A DNA stretch of 64,000 bases from JAFDVL01 sp964631865. Lineage in GTDB: Bacteria > Acidobacteriota > Blastocatellia > RBC074. The DNA lies in the NCBI GenBank assembly GCA_964631865.1, contig CAZWAK010000009.1, positions 21,205 to 85,204 on the forward strand, in the 5' to 3' direction. The notes below the pieces were generated by a model that worked only from the letters and a program-made list of their open reading frames with translations, made no database searches and had not been told where the DNA came from. A program made the translations under genes and the position numbers. This document shows positions 1 to 8,217 of the stretch, in pieces (within the stretch, counting starts at the first letter, position 1; each line of letters opens with the position of its first letter).

Positions 1-2040
1 GTTCATCGCTTCGATGGTATTCGCCAGGTACTTTGAAAGTTCGATAGAGGGAACAGTTTCGTAGCCCTGCGTTTCAGTTACAGGCATACTGAGGCCATAT
101 CTGAGTCCACCAGTCACTGTTAAATTCGAACGAAGTTTCCAGATGTCCTGAAAATAAAAGTCATACTCGTCGGTCTTGAATTCACGCCTAATACCAGTAT
201 TAGCCGCAAGCAATGTGCCGTTGGTGTCGAAATTGAAGTTGGCCCCATAACCGCTCAATCTGCCGAACAATGCGACAACAGCACCTTGTGCGGGAACATC
301 CCAGGCCGAGGCGACAGAGCGGGTCGCTCCGCTAACCGATGTGATGTACTGGTTAATCGCGGTTCTCGCAATATTGCTCGGATAGGCGCTCGGATTGGTA
401 ATGCCGTTGTCAAATGAACGAGCAAAATTAACCCTTGTGTTTTTGATCAACCGGATGTTCGTGCCGAACTGGAACGTGTGATTTGACTTGATCCAGGTAA
501 AATCGTCTGTGATGTTCTGGGTCGGGTTTGTCCGGTTAAAGGCGCGGGCGAAACCTGTCGGTTGGAAGATGTACCGGAATGTGATCTGCGGATCGTTGGA
601 ATCGCCCTGATTACTAAACGCAAGGCGTGTCAGGCCGTAGCTCAGCCGGTTCGTCAGGTTGCTGCTGATCAACCACGTATGCGTCGCGGCAAGTCCAAGC
701 GGATGACTCCAGGTATTGGTTGCCGGGGTATCCGGGAAATACGGGGCTGCGCCCGTGACGTCCTGCTGATAGTTTCCGCGGAGCGAAAGCAGATGTTTTT
801 GGTCATTCGTTATCGTCCAGTCGATACGTGCAGTGTGGGCATTTTGTTTGACAGGTGTTGGAGCATTAAACCGGAACCCGCCGCTATTAAGTCCGTCGCC
901 CTGCGTACTGTCATTTACCGGGTACCTGGAAACAGCAGAGGCAAACAAGGTAGGAACCAACGGATTCACGTCAACAACCGGAGCTCCGTTCAGGAGGAAC
1001 GAGTTAATCTGCGGTGTGGTGATTGTCCAGGACTGACCGGTATTATCAACAAACCGGATGTTGCCTGCCGCCAGGCTGGCTGTCGGTACCAGCCTAGCAA
1101 CCGACGTTCCCTTTGCCTCACGCATTCCTTCGTAGTTATAAAAGAAAAACAACCGATTTTTGACGATAGGGCCACCGAGTCGGCCACCAAAAAGGTTGCG
1201 AATCAGCTTGGGACGAACAATGCCTGACCGGTTGTTGAACCAATCATTCGCAGTCGTAACCGTGTTGCGGTGAAACTCGTAGAGCGCTCCGTGAAACTCA
1301 TTCGTACCGCCTCTGGTGATCAGCGATATCTGTGCCCCTGACGAACGCCCTTTGGTGGCGTCAGCATTCGTCGTCGTGACACGAAACTCCTCAACCGAAT
1401 CGGGATTGACACGCAAAACCGGCGAGAAGGCAGTCCCTTCCTGCTGGTTATTGACGTCAACGCCGTCCAGCGTAATGTTGGCTTGGTCGGAACGTCCGCC
1501 CGCGACCGAGCCATCAGGTGTAACTGCCGCCTGTAGACTCAGAAGATTGGCTACGTTGCGGCCCTGAAGTGGAAGCTGTACGATCTGCTGGGCGACAAAG
1601 TTGTTGCCCAAACTTGCATCCTGCGTGTTGACGATATTTTCAACCGCTGATGTAGAAACCGTAACGCTTTCGGTAATTTGACCCGCTTCCAGCGTAACAG
1701 CGACTGTCACACGGTTATCCACCAACGCTTGAATATCAGTCAAAATGGATTTCTTAAATCCCTTGGCTTCAACCTCCAGGGTATACGTGCCAGTGGGGAC
1801 GGTGGGGAACAGGAAATTGCCGCTTGCATCGGCGGTCGTTGTACGACTGAAGTTTGTACCGGCACTTTTCAGTGTCACTGTGGCGCCAGCGATGGCCGCT
1901 TGTGAAGAGTCGTTAACAGTACCAACTACTGTGGACGATCCAATCTGAGCCTGCGATGGGATGAATCCTGCGACTGCAAACAAGACAATTCCTAAGCAAT
2001 GGAATGTGAGATTCTTGAGAGAACCGTTTTTTCTGAGCAT
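1..2040 (-). CDS. TonB-dependent receptor with carboxypeptidase-regulatory-like N-terminal domain (3' end outside window)
   Basis: The frame is open from the ATG at 2038-2040 to the window edge (680 codons without a stop), so only the N-terminal part is present. A strong ribosome site (AGGAGG) lies just upstream of the ATG. Residues 1-32 form a signal peptide ending near SQAQ. Residues ~35-110 show the Ig-like carboxypeptidase-regulatory pattern (GTVNDSSQAAIAGATVTL, then VPTGTYTLEVEAKGF). A plug-like segment follows, with QGRNVANLLSLQ and NITLDGVDVN, then beta-barrel-type sequence (GGRLGGPIVKNRLFFFYNYE). This architecture is the large Oar-like/CarboxypepD_reg receptor family expanded in Acidobacteriota, which is thought to import or bind large substrates at the outer membrane. 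The substrate cannot be read from the sequence. The family call is firm; the protein is incomplete only because of the window boundary. Confidence 0.9.
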   Translation of the reverse strand, partial: MLRKNGSLKNLTFHCLGIVLFAVAGFIPSQAQIGSSTVVGTVNDSSQAAIAGATVTLKSAGTNFSRTTTADASGNFLFPTVPTGTYTLEVEAKGFKKSILTDIQALVDNRVTVAVTLEAGQITESVTVSTSAVENIVNTQDASLGNNFVAQQIVQLPLQGRNVANLLSLQAAVTPDGSVAGGRSDQANITLDGVDVNNQQEGTAFSPVLRVNPDSVEEFRVTTTNADATKGRSSGAQISLITRGGTNEFHGALYEFHRNTVTTANDWFNNRSGIVRPKLIRNLFGGRLGGPIVKNRLFFFYNYEGMREAKGTSVARLVPTASLAAGNIRFVDNTGQSWTITTPQINSFLLNGAPVVDVNPLVPTLFASAVSRYPVNDSTQGDGLNSGGFRFNAPTPVKQNAHTARIDWTITNDQKHLLSLRGNYQQDVTGAAPYFPDTPATNTWSHPLGLAATHTWLISSNLTNRLSYGLTRLAFSNQGDSNDPQITFRYIFQPTGFARAFNRTNPTQNITDDFTWIKSNHTFQFGTNIRLIKNTRVNFARSFDNGITNPSAYPSNIARTAINQYITSVSGATRSVASAWDVPAQGAVVALFGRLSGYGANFNFDTNGTLLAANTGIRREFKTDEYDFYFQDIWKLRSNLTVTGGLRYGLSMPVTETQGYETVPSIELSKYLANTIEAMN

Positions 2041-2508
2041 CTTTTCCTCCTGAGTTGTAGTGACCGAAATTCCTCTTGAACGTAATTATCGGTTCAGAAA
2101 TCGGCAGATAATCCGAAAAATGTTGCCGCTAAGTGGCCTTTTCTGATGCAAAGGATGTGCCGACAAAAAAAAATGACCTCTCCCACAGATCAGTTTGAAT
2201 TGCCATTTGCAACTTGTTTTATTGGTTAGATTTAATTGGATGGAATGATGGGGGCGAGAAACAAGATTCCTATCTCGGGTTAGAATTGCTTCCAGATTTT
2301 TGGATGAGGTTCAGATTTTCGTAGATAATTAAGATGTTCAAAATGGCTGAGTGACAAGATGAGGAGGAAGAGCGGGGCAAAAATAAGGTCGCCGCGTGAT
2401 GCACTCTGAAAGAATTTCTTTCAGCCCCCTTTTCGTGCATCCCCGCGGCGCTTATTCCCACCTCAACCAGCGATTGGTTGCCGGGAAACTGGGCGATCCT
2501 GGACAGGA
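2041..2508. other. Intergenic region, no gene seen
   Basis: About 470 bases between the receptor start and the end of the small secreted protein. It is locally AT-rich near 2090-2350. It should contain the receptor's minus-strand promoter, but I could not identify convincing -35/-10 boxes. The short ORFs here have no ribosome site and read like frame shadows. Confidence 0.5.
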
Positions 2509-2931
2509 TCAATATCTGTATGGGCGGTTGCGATTGTAGTCGCGGTCATCGTTGCGACGATCATCGTTGCGGTCGCGGTTGCCCCAACCCCAGCCGCCAC
2601 GTCGGTTGTTGTAGGCGCGCTCATACGCCTCACGATAGCCCGCTTCGAATCCTTTGCGGAACCCATTCTTGTAGTTGCCATCGTGTCGGTATTCGCCGCG
2701 ATACCCGACCAAACCGAACTTGTAATCCGGGTTGCGTTTGTAATCGAACCGGTAGCCTTCGCGGACATCCGCAAAGCCCGCGCGCAAGCCCATTTGATAC
2801 CCGTTGCGCGCGCCGAGTTCGCGAATTTCTCGTTCGCTGTACTGGCGGTAGTCGCGATGGTCGGCGAAAATCGTGGTAGTCGTTCCGACCAGCAGCAAAG
2901 CCATCATTGATACCAAAACAGCACGTCTCAT
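2509..2931 (-). CDS. Small secreted protein of unknown function, rich in Tyr/Gly/Arg
   Basis: 140 residues. The first ~23 residues are a typical signal peptide (positively charged start, LVSMMALLLVG core, cleavage near IFADH). The mature part has loosely repeated short units around a G-Y/F-x-x-G pattern (NGYQMGLRAGFADVREGY, FGLVGYRGEYR, GFRKGFEAGYREAY). It ends in an Arg/Asn/Asp/Tyr-rich low-complexity tail. A GGGAGG ribosome site lies about 10 bases before the ATG, which supports the start. I do not recognise a named family; such repeated Gly-Tyr units occur in small periplasmic or envelope proteins of Acidobacteriota. It lies downstream of no obvious partner on the same strand. Confidence 0.72.
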   Translation of the reverse strand: MRRAVLVSMMALLLVGTTTTIFADHRDYRQYSEREIRELGARNGYQMGLRAGFADVREGYRFDYKRNPDYKFGLVGYRGEYRHDGNYKNGFRKGFEAGYREAYERAYNNRRGGWGWGNRDRNDDRRNDDRDYNRNRPYRY

Positions 2932-3335
2932 ACGTTCAATGCCTCCCTGAGCGATAACTTCTTGCTTGGGGGTACACCCAACTTAATCAAGCCCTGTGCC
3001 ACATCCGCCAGAAGGTCTTTGGCCTCAGCCATCTTCGCAAGCAAAGCCTTTGCTTTGTGTAGGTTATCTGGCAAAGCAAGGGGGCGGCGAGAATAGTCTC
3101 TGGAAGCACTTTGCACACCAACCTGTAAGGCGACCCCACGTTTTGGTGTAGTTGGGAATGTACGGCTGTGAGGTCTGGCGGGAATGGCGGCGCTGGCTTG
3201 TGACAAACCCACGCGCCAAGTATAATTCGCCCCTTAATTCCCAACGCATTTCGCCACCCCATCCTGCGGGAGCCAGCTTTGCTCAGGGCTTTATCTTATG
3301 GGCGCGCGAATCACATTCACGACAAAGGACGGTTC
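2932..3335. other. Intergenic region between divergent genes
   Basis: This 404-base space separates the minus-strand secreted protein from plus-strand gyrA, so it should hold both promoters. A minus-strand reading frame (2928-3212) ends with a TGA overlapping the ATG of the 140-residue protein, and its last ~50 residues look superficially protein-like. It has no ribosome site and no family resemblance, so I do not call it. Confidence 0.45.
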
Positions 3336-5792
3336 ATGGAGAATCTGCAAAAATTTGAGGTCAACATTGAAGACGAAATGAAGCGTAGTTATTTGGACTA
3401 CGCAATGTCGGTCATCATCGGGCGCGCGCTGCCGGATGTCCGCGACGGGCTGAAACCGGTGCATCGGCGCATCCTGTATTCCATGAACGAAAAGGGACTC
3501 GTGCCCGGCAAGCCGTACAAAAAGTCTGCCAACGTCGTCGGCGATGTTTTGGGCGCGTACCACCCGCACGGCGACACCGCCGTCTATGACACGATGGTTC
3601 GCATGGCACAGGACTTTTCGCTGCGCTATCCGTTGATTGACGGACAGGGGAATTGGGGCAGCGTGGACGGAGATGCCGCTGCCGCTTATCGCTACACGGA
3701 AGCGCGCCTCACGCGCGTCGCCACAGAGTTGTTGGAGGACATCGAAAAAGAGACGGTCAAATTTGTTCCGAACTATGACGATTCGCGCACGGAACCGACG
3801 GTGCTACCGACGCGGATTCCGAACTTGTTGCTCAATGGCTCCGAAGGCATCGCAGTTGGGATGGCGACGAAAATTCCGCCGCACAACCTGAACGAAATCA
3901 TCGAAGCCACGATTCACCTGTTGCAAAACCCTGCTACCACCACCGCCGAGTTGATGAAGTTTATTCCCGGCCCCGACTTCCCGACCGGCGGCTTCATTTA
4001 CGGACGCGAAGGCATCAAGCAAGCGTATGAAACCGGGCGCGGTGTGATGCAACTTCGCGCGCGCGCGGCGATTGACAAAATCGGGCGCGGCGCTTCGGAA
4101 CGCGATGCCATCGTCATCACCGAAATTCCGTTTCAGGTCAACAAAGCCAAGCTCATCGAAACGATTGCCGACCTCGTCAACGAAAAGCGCATTGAAGGCA
4201 TTTCTGAAGTCCGCGACGAAACCGACCGTGAATCCGCTGCGGCCAAGAAAGTCCGCATTGTGGTCGAACTCAAACGCGACGCCGTGCCGCAGATTGTGCT
4301 GAACAAGCTCTACAAGCTGACGCAGATGCAGACTTCGTTCGGCATGATCAATCTGTCCATCGTCAACGGACAGCCGAAGATCTTGAACCTGGTGGACACG
4401 CTCAGCGAGTTCATCACGTTTCGCCGCGAAGTCGTGCGCAATCGCACGATGTATGAACTCAAGAAAGCGCGCGCGCGGGCGCATATTTTGGAAGGCTTGA
4501 AGAAGGCCATTGACATCATTGACGCGATCATCAAATTGATTCGCGCCGCCAAATCCACCGATGAGGCGAAGCAGGGCTTGGTCTCACAATTTGGCTTTTC
4601 CGAACTGCAAGCGCAAGCGATTCTCGATATGCAGCTTCGTCGTTTGGCCGCGCTCGAACGGCAAAAGATCATTGATGAATACGAAGAGATCATCAAGGTG
4701 ATCGCCGAACTCGAAGAAATCCTCAACAACGAACGGGCGCTCAGGAATGTCATCATCAAGGAACTGCGCGCCGTGCAGAAAGATTATGCCGACGAACGCC
4801 GCACGCAAATCGTGGACAGCAGCGTCGAACTCACGCTCGAAGATTTGATTGCTGACGAAGATGTCGTCATCACGATCTCGCATTCGGGCTATGTGAAGCG
4901 CACGCCCGTGACCACCTATCGGTCACAACGGCGTGGCGGCACGGGACGGCGCGGGATGAGCACCAAAGCTGAAGATGTCGTCTCGCATTTGTTCGTCGCT
5001 TCGACGCACAGCTACCTGATGATCTTCACGACCAAAGGACAGGTCTACAAAATCAAGGTTCATGAAATCCCCGACGCGCTGGCCGCCGGCAAAGGCAAGG
5101 CGATTGTGAATCTCGTGAATCTGCCGTCGAGCGAAAAAGTCGCGGGCGTCTTTCCGATTCGTGAATTTGCGCAAGGCCAATTCGTCGTGATGGTGTCGCG
5201 CAAAGGCGTCATCAAGAAAACCGAGTTGTCCGACTTCGCCAACATTCGTTCCAACGGCATCATTGCGATGGGCGTGGACGACGACGATGAATTGATGCGC
5301 ATTGACATGACTGACGGGCAAAAGAAAATTATCATCGCCACGCACGAAGGGCAGGCGATTTGCTTTGAAGAAGACGAGGTGCGCGATATGGGACGGCAGG
5401 CGCGCGGCGTGCGTGGCATCACGTTGCGCGAGGGCGATTACGTCGTCAGCGTGTGCGCCGTCAACGGCGACGAACAAATGCTGAGCGTGAGTTCCAACGG
5501 CTTCGGCAAGCAGACCGCGATCAGCGAATATCGCGTCACGGGGCGCGGCGGCAAAGGCGTCATCAACATGAAGACGACCGACAAGATCGGCAAAGTCGTC
5601 GCCGCGATGCCGGTGAATAAGGAAAGCGAAGTGCTCATCATCACCAACAACGGCAAGCTCATTCGCATCGAAGCCGAAACGATTCGCGAGACCGGACGCA
5701 GCGCGCAAGGCGTCAAGTTGATTGACACTTCGAGCGGCGATCTGGTGGCGAGCGCCTCGTTGGTGGAGAATCAAGCGGACGAAGAGCGATGA
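3336..5792 (+). CDS. gyrA: DNA gyrase subunit A
   Basis: 818 residues from the ATG at 3336, which has an AAAGGA ribosome site; the frame extends upstream but that part is not gyrA-like. GyrA is the breakage-reunion subunit that, with GyrB, introduces negative supercoils. The N-terminal domain begins with the expected SYLDYAMSVIIGRALPDVRD stretch. It has the catalytic tyrosine region (AAAYRYTEARLT) and the quinolone-resistance region around HPHGDTAVYD, where the two usual resistance positions read as Asp and Tyr-Asp neighbours. A coiled-coil region follows (~370-500). The C-terminal beta-pinwheel holds the GyrA box (QRRGGTGRRG) and repeated blades. Length and order are normal for the family. 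Its stop overlaps the start of the next gene by ATGA. Typing as GyrA rather than ParC rests on the GyrA box. Confidence 0.97.
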   Translation: MENLQKFEVNIEDEMKRSYLDYAMSVIIGRALPDVRDGLKPVHRRILYSMNEKGLVPGKPYKKSANVVGDVLGAYHPHGDTAVYDTMVRMAQDFSLRYPLIDGQGNWGSVDGDAAAAYRYTEARLTRVATELLEDIEKETVKFVPNYDDSRTEPTVLPTRIPNLLLNGSEGIAVGMATKIPPHNLNEIIEATIHLLQNPATTTAELMKFIPGPDFPTGGFIYGREGIKQAYETGRGVMQLRARAAIDKIGRGASERDAIVITEIPFQVNKAKLIETIADLVNEKRIEGISEVRDETDRESAAAKKVRIVVELKRDAVPQIVLNKLYKLTQMQTSFGMINLSIVNGQPKILNLVDTLSEFITFRREVVRNRTMYELKKARARAHILEGLKKAIDIIDAIIKLIRAAKSTDEAKQGLVSQFGFSELQAQAILDMQLRRLAALERQKIIDEYEEIIKVIAELEEILNNERALRNVIIKELRAVQKDYADERRTQIVDSSVELTLEDLIADEDVVITISHSGYVKRTPVTTYRSQRRGGTGRRGMSTKAEDVVSHLFVASTHSYLMIFTTKGQVYKIKVHEIPDALAAGKGKAIVNLVNLPSSEKVAGVFPIREFAQGQFVVMVSRKGVIKKTELSDFANIRSNGIIAMGVDDDDELMRIDMTDGQKKIIIATHEGQAICFEEDEVRDMGRQARGVRGITLREGDYVVSVCAVNGDEQMLSVSSNGFGKQTAISEYRVTGRGGKGVINMKTTDKIGKVVAAMPVNKESEVLIITNNGKLIRIEAETIRETGRSAQGVKLIDTSSGDLVASASLVENQADEER

Positions 5793-6676
5793 ACCCGAAC
5801 AAAGCAATTGGCAAATGTAGGAAGCAACTCATGCTTGTCCAACGCAAATTTCAAATTTCAAATTTCAAATTTCAAATTTGGTCATTTGCCTTTTGCCTTT
5901 TAATTTTTTCGATGTCGTGTCGTTCGCGCGGCAATTTGATGACCCAGGCGCAGGCGGCGTGGGATCAGGGCAATTATGAACAGGCGGCCAAGCATTACGA
6001 AGAGTTTTTGAAAGAACCGCCCGCGCCGGAACAAGCCGCGACAGCGCATTTTGAAGCGGCCAAAATTTACTACCTCAATCTGAAACAATACGACCGTGCC
6101 GCCGAGCATTACATCCGCATCGTCGAAGACTTTCCGCAGTTTCCGCAACGCGAGCAGGCGTTTTTGCAATTGGCCGAATGCTTCGAATTGCTCAAGAAAC
6201 CGCGCGAGGCGATCAGCGAATACGAAAGCCTGTTGCAAGCGTTTCCGCAAACGCCGGATCGGCGCAAGATTCGGTTGGCGATTGCGGATTTGTATTATGG
6301 CTACGACCAAAGCCAGTCGTTGCTCGAATATCAACGGGTCGTCAAAGATGCGGCGTATGACGAACTGGCGGAAAAAGCGTATTTGCGCATCGGCGGCGTG
6401 CGATTCCTGCGCAACGAATTTCATGATGCGCTGCCGGCCTATCAGACCGTCGAGCAAAATACCAAAGACCCCAACATCCGCCGCCAGGCGCGCGATCGTT
6501 TGGCGGATTGTTACGAAAACCTCGCCGATTACGACGCGGCGGTGAAAATTTTGGAGCAAACCGAACCCGACCCGAAAGAACCGGACTTTTTGCGCAAGCG
6601 CATCGAAGGCATCCGCGAGCGGCAAAAAACGCGCAAATTGATGCAGCCCGAATTGCCGCCGCACGAAAAAAAATAA
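5789..6676 (+). CDS. Tetratricopeptide-repeat protein, probably envelope-anchored
   Basis: Up to 295 residues; the ATG at 5789 overlaps the gyrA stop (ATGA), and a second ATG is at 5831. Residues ~30-46 are hydrophobic (WSFAFCLLIFSMSC), compatible with a signal or lipoprotein signal, although the residues before Cys are not an ideal lipobox. From ~50 to 280 there are consecutive TPR-type helices (WDQGNYEQAAKHYEEFL, KQYDRAAEHYIRIVEDFP, REAISEYESLLQAFP), resembling BamD/YbgF-like periplasmic TPR proteins. The stretch coding for residues ~20-31 is a tandem copy of an AAATTTC repeat also seen elsewhere in the window, so the N-terminus seems partly repeat-derived. Function beyond protein-protein interaction is not readable. 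Confidence 0.8.
   Translation: MNPNKAIGKCRKQLMLVQRKFQISNFKFQIWSFAFCLLIFSMSCRSRGNLMTQAQAAWDQGNYEQAAKHYEEFLKEPPAPEQAATAHFEAAKIYYLNLKQYDRAAEHYIRIVEDFPQFPQREQAFLQLAECFELLKKPREAISEYESLLQAFPQTPDRRKIRLAIADLYYGYDQSQSLLEYQRVVKDAAYDELAEKAYLRIGGVRFLRNEFHDALPAYQTVEQNTKDPNIRRQARDRLADCYENLADYDAAVKILEQTEPDPKEPDFLRKRIEGIRERQKTRKLMQPELPPHEKK
5845..5880. repeat. Tandem AAATTTC heptamer repeat inside coding sequence
   Basis: About five consecutive copies of the unit CAAATTT. Related A/T-rich strings occur at 21187-21207 and 59638-59664. Here the repeat lies in the N-terminal coding part of the TPR gene and encodes residues of the ISNFKFQI type. Confidence 0.8.
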
Positions 6677-6830
6677 GCCAACGGCTTGCTATCTGAGCGA
6701 GCAGCTAATAAATTTCACCACAGCAAGCTGTGAAATATTTCTGAGAAGCGCACTCATCCTTGTCGCGGCGAGTTGCGCCGGTAGCAGCCCATCCAGGCTA
6801 GGCCGGCTCTAAATTTATTTGTCGGGTGTG

Positions 6831-6890
6831 GCGCGATTTCCCAAATCGCGTGTTTCAGCCAGGACCGCGCGCGATTTGGCAAATCGCGCG
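6831..6890. repeat. REP-like pair of GCGATTT/AAATCGC palindromes
   Basis: Two short palindromes, GCGCGATTTCCCAAATCGCG and CGCGATTTGGCAAATCGCG, are separated by about 18 bases containing TGTTTCAGCCAGG. The same arrangement (palindrome, TGT-TTC spacer, palindrome) is found around the IS element at 45088-46509. This suggests a dispersed REP doublet family in this genome. Confidence 0.75.
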
Positions 6891-6934
6891 CGCGCCCACG
6901 CAAATAACTTAGTTTACAAAGAGCTTACTACATT

Positions 6935-6969
6935 CACCACGCGCCCCAAGCGTGGTGTGGATTGAAACG
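6935..6969. repeat. Hairpin upstream of the Sm-like gene, ending in a CRISPR-repeat-like ATTGAAAC
   Basis: CACCACGC (6935-6942) and GCGTGGTG (6950-6957) form a perfect 8-bp stem with a 7-base loop, followed by TGGATTGAAAC. The layout resembles one class I CRISPR repeat unit, but there is no second unit or spacer. It lies directly before the start of the next gene, so a role in that gene's leader is equally possible. Confidence 0.5.
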
Positions 6970-6970
6970 C

Positions 6971-7312
6971 ATGGCTAATTTCAATAAATCCCGTTTTGGT
7001 TCGAGACCCGGGCCCCCGTCCAAAGGCAAGTCTCACAAAAAGAAAAAAGGCAAGAAGAAACATGCGCGCCGCGCGCCGAAAGCGCCGCCCGCGCCGAAGG
7101 TCATCAATTACGAAGAGACCGGGCAGGAAGCCGCATATTTGAAAACGCTGATTGACACCGAAAAACCCGTGGTCGTCGTGCTGCGCACGGGCGAGAAGTT
7201 GCGCGGCATCGTGCGCTATTACGACCGCGATGTGTTCAGTCTCGGCCCGGCAGACGGCGGCCCGAAACTCTTCTTGCGCAAAACAGGCGTGCGCTATCTC
7301 TACGAAGAGTAG
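6971..7312 (+). CDS. Sm-like (Hfq-related) RNA-binding protein with basic N-terminal tail
   Basis: 113 residues from the ATG at 6971; an in-frame TTG at 6962 would add three residues. Residues ~4-40 are extremely basic (KSHKKKKGKKKHARR) with Pro/Ala. Residues ~52-113 fit the Sm fold. There is a helix plus first strands (EAAYLKTLIDTEKPVVVVLRTGEKLRGIVRYYDRDVF, Sm1-like, with the G-x-K-L-x-G turn). The last strand, FLRKTGVRYLYEE, sits where Hfq has YKHAISTV. Hfq is a hexameric RNA chaperone for small RNAs. The canonical YKH triad is replaced by FLRKT, so this is an Hfq/LSM relative rather than a typical Hfq. The disordered lysine-rich tail would add non-specific RNA binding (inference). It is followed by the GTPase cassette but separated from it by a spacer. 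Confidence 0.65.
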   Translation: MANFNKSRFGSRPGPPSKGKSHKKKKGKKKHARRAPKAPPAPKVINYEETGQEAAYLKTLIDTEKPVVVVLRTGEKLRGIVRYYDRDVFSLGPADGGPKLFLRKTGVRYLYEE

Positions 7313-7531
7313 TAAGGCCTGGCATTCTGCTTTCGGTCAAACGACGCGAAGGATTTCCCCCAACCAATTGTGATCGGTTTTGTCTCGCCGAACTACGTCT
7401 GAACTCCCTATTTGGACTGCCCCTGGAGCGCGTTTACCATGCCTAGCAAAAAGAAAGCCAAGCCCGTCAGTACCCGTAAAATTCGGCTCAAGAAAAGCCC
7501 TGTCGTGGCGAATCTAAGGAGTAAAGGAAAG

Positions 7532-8104
7532 ATGAGTGAACGTAACTTGCCCGCGGCACCGACTGACCCCGCGGCGGCGGCGTTGGTCACGGCTTCGTCC
7601 CCCGACGAAAGCCTCGATAAAGTGCGGGATATTTTGTTTGGCGCGCAATCGCGCGAATTCGAGCGCCGCTTTGCCGTCCTGGAAGAAGAGTTGCGCCGCA
7701 AGACTGCCGAAGCGCGCGCCGAAGCCCATCAACGACTTGAAGCCCTCGAAGCCCAATTGCGACAGGAGGTCGAACAACTCACCCGCCGCCTGCAAGCCGA
7801 ACACGAAGCGCGCACCGAAACCATCAACGCGACGACCGCCGAATTACATAAGCTGACGCGACAACTCGACGACAAGATTACAGACTTGTCACAGCACTCG
7901 ACGGATGTGCAGGAAGACATCCGCCAACAACTCGTGGACGAAGCCAAATTGCTGACCAAGCAAATCGAACAACAGTCCGACGATTTGCAGGCCGCGCTCA
8001 ATCACGAAGTTGAGCAATTAGATCAAGCCAAGCTGAATCGAGCGGACATTTCTCACCTGTTCAGCGAAATGGCCAAGCGGTTTCTGGGCGAGAAAAGTAA
8101 GTAG
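7532..8104 (+). CDS. Coiled-coil protein of the GTPase/OmpA cassette
   Basis: 190 residues from the ATG at 7532, chosen because AAAGGAAAG sits directly before it. In-frame starts at 7439 (ATG) and 7412 (TTG) would add a basic extension. Residues ~30-165 are one long heptad-rich, highly charged coiled coil (EFERRFAVLEEELRRKTAEA, then VEQLTRRLQAEHEARTE). The C-terminal ~25 residues (ISHLFSEMAKRFLGE) look like a short amphipathic docking helix. No enzymatic motif is present. It is the first gene of a same-strand set with an OmpA-like membrane protein, a small GTPase and a histidine kinase, so a scaffold or effector role is likely but inferred. Family unknown to me. Confidence 0.75.
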   Translation: MSERNLPAAPTDPAAAALVTASSPDESLDKVRDILFGAQSREFERRFAVLEEELRRKTAEARAEAHQRLEALEAQLRQEVEQLTRRLQAEHEARTETINATTAELHKLTRQLDDKITDLSQHSTDVQEDIRQQLVDEAKLLTKQIEQQSDDLQAALNHEVEQLDQAKLNRADISHLFSEMAKRFLGEKSK

Positions 8105-8105
8105 G

Positions 8106-8213
8106 GGTGGTCGGTGGTCGGTGGCTGGTGGTCGGGCACCAGTTCTTGATCGCTCACAGCTTTGTGCTTGCTCCTACCAATCACCGACCACCGACCACCG
8201 ACCACCGACCACC
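8106..8213. repeat. Long fold-back repeat built of GGTCGGT/ACCGACC heptamers
   Basis: The left arm (8106-8135) repeats GGTCGGTGGTCGGTGG, and the right arm (8176-8213) repeats CACCGACCACCGACCACC. Their pairing gives a hairpin of roughly 30 bp. It fills the whole spacer between the coiled-coil gene and the OmpA-like gene. Confidence 0.85.
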
Positions 8214-8217
8214 AACT

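Noticed and set aside
562..1227. Long plus-strand ORF of 221 codons
   Set aside because: It lies opposite the well-supported TonB receptor frame, has no ribosome site and no family resemblance.
3804..4484. Minus-strand ORFs opposite gyrA
   Set aside because: Composition is that of a shadow frame in a GC-rich gene (His/Arg/Phe-rich), with no start signal.
4923..5807. 294-codon minus-strand ORF opposite gyrA
   Set aside because: A mirror frame of the gyrA beta-pinwheel; no domain recognised.
6931..6969. CRISPR array
   Set aside because: Only a single repeat-like unit, no spacers and no cas genes; reported only as a low-interest observation.
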